From assembly GCA_963556495.2 (NCBI GenBank), contig OY747713.1, forward strand, positions 3,022,821 through 3,086,820: 64,000 nt of DNA, written 5' to 3'. The stretch is from Valencia hispanica. Taxonomy: Eukaryota > Chordata > Actinopteri > Cyprinodontiformes > Valenciidae. This document shows, in pieces, positions 59,145-64,000 of the stretch (position 1 is its first letter; each line of letters opens with the position of its first letter). A model generated the notes under the pieces. That model ran no database searches. It saw only the letters and a list, made by a program, of their open reading frames with translations, and was not told the DNA's origin. A program made the position numbers and the translations under genes.

Positions 59145-60894
59145 TAGGGATGGGCATAATTAATCAACGATCGATTAATTGATCATTAAGAATTTTATTG
59201 ATGACATTTTTTTTACCGATCAATTAACACATGTTCTGTTGTGTAGTGTGAGTTTTGAAGGAATGGAATACATTTTGCTATGTGGCAGTAATTAAACACT
59301 TTACCACACGAGGGCGAGCATCAAGTCGTGTTAGCATGGAGGAGCCCAGACGCACAACGAGCAGAGAAACTTCCTCACCCATTACTTTCTGAGAGAGGCT
59401 CCGCCCCCCTGGATTGCTCCCCTACAGACTGGTGGAAAATGAATTAAACAAGATTCCAGAGGCTTGACAAGTTAGCATGGAGGTCTGTCCCCTCACAGCC
59501 ACGTCTGTCCCTCACAGCCACGTCTGTCCCCTCACAGCCACGTCTGTCCCTCACAGCCACGTCTGTCCCTCACAGCCACGTCTGTCCCTCACAGCCACGT
59601 CTGTCCCCTCACAGCCACGTCTGTCCCTCACAGCCACGTCTGTCCCCTCACAGCCACGTCTGAGCCACGTCTGTCCCCTCACAGCCACGTCTGTCCCTCA
59701 CAGCCACGTCTGTCCCCTCACAGCCACGTCTGTCCCTCACAGCCACGTCTGTCCCTCACAGCCACGTCTGTCCCTCACAGCCACGTCTGTCCCCTCACAG
59801 CCACGTCTGTCCCTCACAGCCACGTCTGTCCCCTCACAGCCACGTCTGTCCCCTCACAGCCACGTCTGTCCCCTCACAGCCACGTCTGTCCCCTCACAGC
59901 CACCTCTGTCCCCTCACAGCCACGTCTGTCCCCTCACAGCCACGTCTGTCCCTCACAGCCACGTCTGTCCCTCACAGCCACCTCTGTCCCCTCACAGCCA
60001 CGTCTGTCCCTCACAGCCACGTCTGTCCCTCACAGCCACGTCTGTCCCCTCACAGCCACGTCTGTCCCCTCACAGCCACGTCTGTCCCCTCACAGCCACG
60101 TCTGTCCCTCACAGCCACGTCTGTCCCCTCACAGCCACGTCTGTCCCCTCACAGCCACGTCTGTCCCTCACAGCCACGTCTGTCCCCTCACAGCCACGTC
60201 TGTCCCTCACAGCCACGTCTGTCCCTCACAGCCACGTCTGTCCCCTCACAGCCACGTCTGTCCCTCACAGCCACGTCTGTCCCCTCACAGCCACGTCTGG
60301 TCACCAGGCTGCTGTCGCTTCTGACCCCAGCGCTTGTTAACATGCTCATCTTTCTCAACAAAAATCAGTAGATTGATGCTAAATGCTGTATACAAGTTAC
60401 GGTTTCTTTTGTTTTTGTCTTTTTTACTGTTAATGAGCCCAATTCATTGTTAGGTACGCTGATCTCTCTCATCCTTTCTCGACTCTTTTTGCCAAATGTA
60501 ACACAAAACTATCAGACCTATAAGTATTATATTTTTTTATTAAGTTATTGTTTAACATGACTTTTTTTTTTTTTTTTTTTTTACTTTTTTGGAGAAGAAA
60601 AAAATATGAGCGTCAGTTGTGTTAATGAGTCTTTTAGCTGTCGGCTTCGCTGCTTATAGCGCATATTTTCTTTGTGCAACTACCGTGAATTAATTCTGTT
60701 TGACTGCCACAAGAGGTGTCCCACTTGTAATGAAGCTCTCAATGAGGAAACGCGCTATTTTTCTATTCTCATTGCATTTTAATATAGCCTATGAACACTG
60801 AATTTTAATATAAAAATATCAATGATTAATCGAAAATCGATCGTTAATTGTGCCGATGATCGATGAAGACAGTTTAATCGAATGCCCATCCCTA
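59145..60894. mobile_element. hAT element with perfect 8-bp duplication, carrying a minisatellite
   Basis: GCTCAGGA at 59137-59144 and 60895-60902 flanks TAGGGATGGGCAT...ATGCCCATCCCTA, a 13-bp perfect terminal inverted repeat. The subterminal parts are rich in ATCGAT/TTAATCG. No transposase is readable; about 820 bp of the 1,750 bp are minisatellite. Confidence 0.93.
59483..60299 (+). repeat. 19/20-bp minisatellite (CCTCACAGCCACGTCTGTCC), about 42 copies
   Basis: Units differ only in having CCCC (20 bp, L) or CCC (19 bp, S), apart from one 11-bp deleted unit near 59662 and a few CCTCTG variants near 59900 and 59980. The open frame 59477-60340 (CPLTATSVPHSHV-type repeats) is a by-product of the repeat lacking stops. 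Confidence 0.97.
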
Positions 60895-61290
60895 GCTCAG
60901 GATGACCTTAGCCACTCTAACTATAAGCTTTATCAAAAAGGAAAGTTTTAAGCCTGGCCTTAAAAGTAAACAGAGTGTCTGCCTCACGGACTAAAGCTGG
61001 GAGCTGGTTCCACAGGAGAGGAGCCTGATAACTAAAAGATCTGCCTCCCATTCTACTTTTAGAGATCCTAAGAACTACAAGTAAACCTGCAGTCTGAGAG
61101 CAAAGGGCTCTGTTAGGAACATATGGACCAATCAGATCTCTGATGGATGATGGAGCTGATTATTATGGGCTTTATATGGAAGAAGGAGGATCTTAGATTC
61201 TATTCTGGATTTAACAGGGAGCCAATGAAGGGAAGCTAAAACAGGAGAAATGTGATCTCTCTTTTTAATATTCATCAGAACTCTTGCTGC

Positions 61291-61714
61291 AGCTTTTTGT
61301 AAGTGAATGAAAGCGGCGTGATGTTATCAGAAAGCAAACAGGTGTTACTAGAAGTGGTTCGGTTTGTAGCGTGCTGGAACGAGTCGGGGAGCCGTGACTC
61401 ACCGCTAGCGTCAGGCTGGAGCTCAGCTAACGAGAACAGGAGGAGAACACGATGTTTCAGGAGGCTGCTGGTGAAATCCCTTCAATAATTGCTGTCTGTT
61501 GCTTCATCGCCTCACTTCCTCAACCCCAAACATTGTTCTCTAGTGAGTAATATTTATCCCGCTGCTCGCTCCGAAATGTTTTCCCTGCTTTTAGGATTAG
61601 ATGAATAAAAAGAATCCATGAGGTTTGGTCTCCTGATCATCAGGGGAACGCTGAGCAGCTGCAGAATGCGACAAGAGGCTCCACATTATTAAATAAATAC
61701 AAAATAACCAGAAA
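61291..61714. other. Intronic sequence, nothing recognised
   Basis: No domain or repeat recognised. Confidence 0.4.
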
Positions 61715-61990
61715 AATCAATCAGCCTTTATTTGTATAGCACTTTACCAACTTCCATCAGCTAAACCAAAGTGCTTCACAGTGTTAGAGAAATAAAACAT
61801 GAAATACAAAAAAGTTAATAAGCTAATAACAGAGAATATGTAAATAAGGCAGGAAGAATAAAACACTACTAGTATTATATCGATCAATAGTAACCATTAA
61901 GAGTGAGGGAGGAGGGATAAAAAGCCTTTAAGTGTCAAATGCTACACAGAAAAGAAAGAAACAGAGAAATAAAGCAAAGTAAAGCAGGAA
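61715..61990 (-). repeat. LINE 3' untranslated fragment, minus strand
   Basis: AATCAATCAGCCTTTATTTG and TATAGCACTTTACC are the reverse complement of a typical L2-group 3' end. The A-rich remainder has no coding trace. Confidence 0.55.
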
Positions 61991-63230
61991 TCTAAATTAA
62001 TTTAGTTTTTATTTGGACTCGCACTACAGAATATTTCAGCTTTAAACGTTTTGTCCCTCAGTCGCTTTAAGCCTCAAATGATTGTTTAACTTGTCGAATT
62101 TGATCAAATATCAGAAAGTTAGAAGTTTGTTCAGCCACCGTTGCCTTCGTGTTGCAGCGATGGGAAAACAAACGCGTGAATAAAATAATCTGGAGGTCAT
62201 TTTCCGTCCAGACGATTCAGAAAACGTTTCGCTTTCATCTCCAACTTTCTTCCTGCTGCAGCAAAGAGGAAAAAATGAACGAGGTTTGTTGTAACGAGGT
62301 CTCAGCTGCTCTCGTATTTCCACATTTACAGCAGCTCCATCAGGCGGGCTGATGATGGAGAGGTCGGAGCTGTTGGATAACACCGCCGCTGACCTCCATC
62401 CATCCAGCTCCTGATTCCCAGACAGCCTCGCTGCCACTTGTTTTCCTCGCCGCCTCTCACTGTTCTCGGCCTCTCAGGCCTCAGATCTAATTAAGACTCG
62501 TCTCTTTTTCCTGGAAGGCTCGCCCCGGCTTTAATGGCCTCTCCTCCTGCAGAGAGGATGACACCGTGATTGGGATCGGAGCAACAGCTGCCAACTGGAT
62601 GAAACTCTGAGAATCCTGTTAGACTCCTCCGCTCGTGCGTCAGTGTCCGAGTTATAAACGCGTCTCTGACGGCGAGCCGTCATCTTCAGAAACTTCTGAA
62701 AGTTTGGTCTTTTCTCCAAAGTCGGCTCTGGACTCAAGACACTTGATTTACTGATAATTAACACAAATATGGTCCCTACTAAACAGCAAGTCCTGCATAA
62801 ATCCCTGTCTTTGAATTATCAGCAGGTGTAGAGGAATGTCTGGGTCTCCCTTCTAGGCCTGGATGGATAGAACGATCTTTTCTCTCATTAAACTATAGAA
62901 TAGAAATGTCCTTTTTAATTGTCCCACAGTTCACGCATAACAGCGGCAAAGTGACAGATTCACGCAAAGATAGACATATGTCAGGTTAGAAGATGTAGAA
63001 GAACCTCGTTCCACCAGGTGTCTGTGGTGGTTTCAGCAGCTCTGAGGTCCAAGTGGTTCCCAGCAGGTTTAAAGGAAACGTTTTGGACCCAAACTGAGAC
63101 CCCGGTGGTTCTGCAGGACTTCTGACAGCAATGTGACTGTTTCTGTTTTTGCGGCAGCTGAAAAGGCCAAAGTTCTTGGTTCTGTTAAACTGGACCATAA
63201 CTACATGGCTGAGAGCTCTGGCCGTTTATC
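61991..63230. other. Intronic sequence, nothing recognised
   Basis: Unique-looking DNA; short frames only. Confidence 0.45.
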
Positions 63231-63237
63231 CCAAAAT

Positions 63238-63334
63238 AGGGCTGGGCGATACGGCCTCAAATCTGTATTACGATATAATCTAAAGCTTGTGCGGTAACTA
63301 TATTTATTGTGATATATTCTTTTCTACTGTTTAT
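63238..63334 (+). mobile_element. MITE fragment with GGGCTGGGCGATACGG terminus
   Basis: Left end of the same short family as at 33038. It is cut after about 95 bp by the next MITE. Confidence 0.5.
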
Positions 63335-63641
63335 TAGGGATGTGTATTGGTAAATATCTGGCGCTACGATATGTATCACGATACAGGGGAGATGATGCGA
63401 TATATCGCGATACTATGAGTAAGACTATATGTTGTGAATTTTAAAATTGAATTTAACTGTAGAGAAACTGTCCCATCATTCTGTTAACACTCCAACCTGT
63501 TTCATACTTTAACACATCCAGTTTTATTACTAGATCTAGTTGATCCACTGGAACAAAGAAAGTGAAAAAGGCCGCAAAGCTACCGGTTATATTTTTATAT
63601 TTACTCCAAAAATGATTGTTATAATAATTGTTCAATTCAAA
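63335..63641 (-). mobile_element. 'CGATA' hAT MITE, copy 5 (inverted, interrupted by TA repeat)
   Basis: TAGGGATGTGTATTGGTAAA and the central CTAGTTGATCCACTGGAAC match copy 4 in the same orientation. The distal end (expected ATCGATATTTT...CATCCTTA) is replaced by the TA microsatellite and is not seen before the window ends. Confidence 0.82.
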
Positions 63642-63642
63642 T

Positions 63643-63741
<99 letters not shown>

Positions 63742-63757
63742 GTATATATATATGTAT

Positions 63758-63807
<50 letters not shown>

Positions 63808-63850
63808 ATGTATGTATATATATATATATGTGTATATATATATGTATATG

Positions 63851-63891
<41 letters not shown>

Positions 63892-64000
63892 GTGTATATA
63901 TATATATACGTATATGTGTATACATATGTGTATATATATATGTATATATATATATATATATATGTGTATACATATACGTATATATATATGTATATATATA
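63642..64000. repeat. TA/TATG/TGTA microsatellite to the window edge
   Basis: About 90 bp of pure TA, then mixed TATATG, TGTATA and TACGTATA units. The long minus frame here is only its translation (Tyr-Ile-His). Confidence 0.97.

Larger units (their letters stand above)
58490..61290 (+). mobile_element. Older teleost interspersed repeat, split by a hAT element
   Basis: Left part 58490-59144 has 'tatagcgccaaggcacttta', AACAGGAAGAAACCTCC and AGAACCAGGCTCAGTAGGAG. Right part 60903-61290 has AAGCCTGGCCTTAAAAGTAA, GAGCTGGTTCCACAGGAGAG and CAGGGAGCCAATGAAGGGAA. These phrases occur together in a very common non-coding teleost repeat that databases often mis-annotate as a host protein. The two parts join cleanly when the inserted hAT element and one target copy are removed. 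Confidence 0.75.
31986..64000 (+). other. hivep1: Long intron 2 of the hivep1-like gene (to the window edge)
   Basis: It starts at the donor GTGAGT at 31986. I looked for an acceptor followed by a frame continuing ...K-D with a charged stretch, and found none. Candidates near 45282, 46320 and 56020 either hit a stop within a few codons or encode nothing HIVEP1-like. The rest of the window is repeats and unannotated intronic sequence, listed below. Confidence 0.55.

Noticed and set aside
59477..60340. 287-codon open frame (CPLTATSVPHSHV-type repeat)
   Set aside because: Pure translation of the 19/20-bp minisatellite; frame shifts between L and S units are tolerated only because the repeat lacks stops.

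Overview
The window looks like genomic DNA from a teleost fish. The evidence is the repeat content: a Rex1/CR1-like LINE, several L2-type LINE fragments ending in TTGCC or TTGATTG tails, a relic of an I-clade LINE with RNase H, at least four Tc1-like transposons with IR/DR inverted repeats, many hAT elements and MITEs (TAGGGATG termini, 8-bp target duplications), and long ATCC microsatellites. I see no prokaryotic gene organisation, no CRISPR array and no rRNA or tRNA gene.

Layout. Bases 1-8770 are a 5'-truncated LINE embedded in a very long ATCC-type simple-repeat domain. About 6 kb of that domain is built from nested duplications, including a 2.33-kb tandem duplication. Bases 9491-28246 are a transposon-dense intergenic stretch. 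It holds two Tc1-like elements with uninterrupted transposase ORFs, one of them nested inside a hAT element, then L2 LINE fragments, an I-clade LINE relic and a hAT deletion derivative with perfect 8-bp target duplications. Bases 30330-31480 are a CpG island.

The only host gene I can support is the 5' end of a HIVEP1 orthologue on the + strand. A non-coding first exon ends at 31432. A second exon (31870-31985) carries two short upstream ORFs and then the start codon, and encodes MPRTKQNNPRNLK before a phase-1 splice donor. The call rests on 13 residues plus splice structure. From memory, 10 of the 13 match human HIVEP1, so it needs a database check.

Everything from 31986 to 64000 is then best read as one very long intron. 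It contains MITEs of the 'CGATA' hAT family, two Tc1 relics (one at the centre of a 0.4-kb-arm palindrome), a 19-bp minisatellite of 1.65 kb, a Tc1 relic at 52-54 kb, and an older teleost repeat split by a hAT element that carries a 19/20-bp minisatellite. It ends in a TA-rich microsatellite that runs off the window. No further hivep1 exon was recognised; the expected giant coding exon must lie downstream.

The genes do not form a pathway. The two intact-looking transposases are selfish-element genes, and the one host gene is a zinc-finger transcription factor whose promoter and first coding exon are present here.
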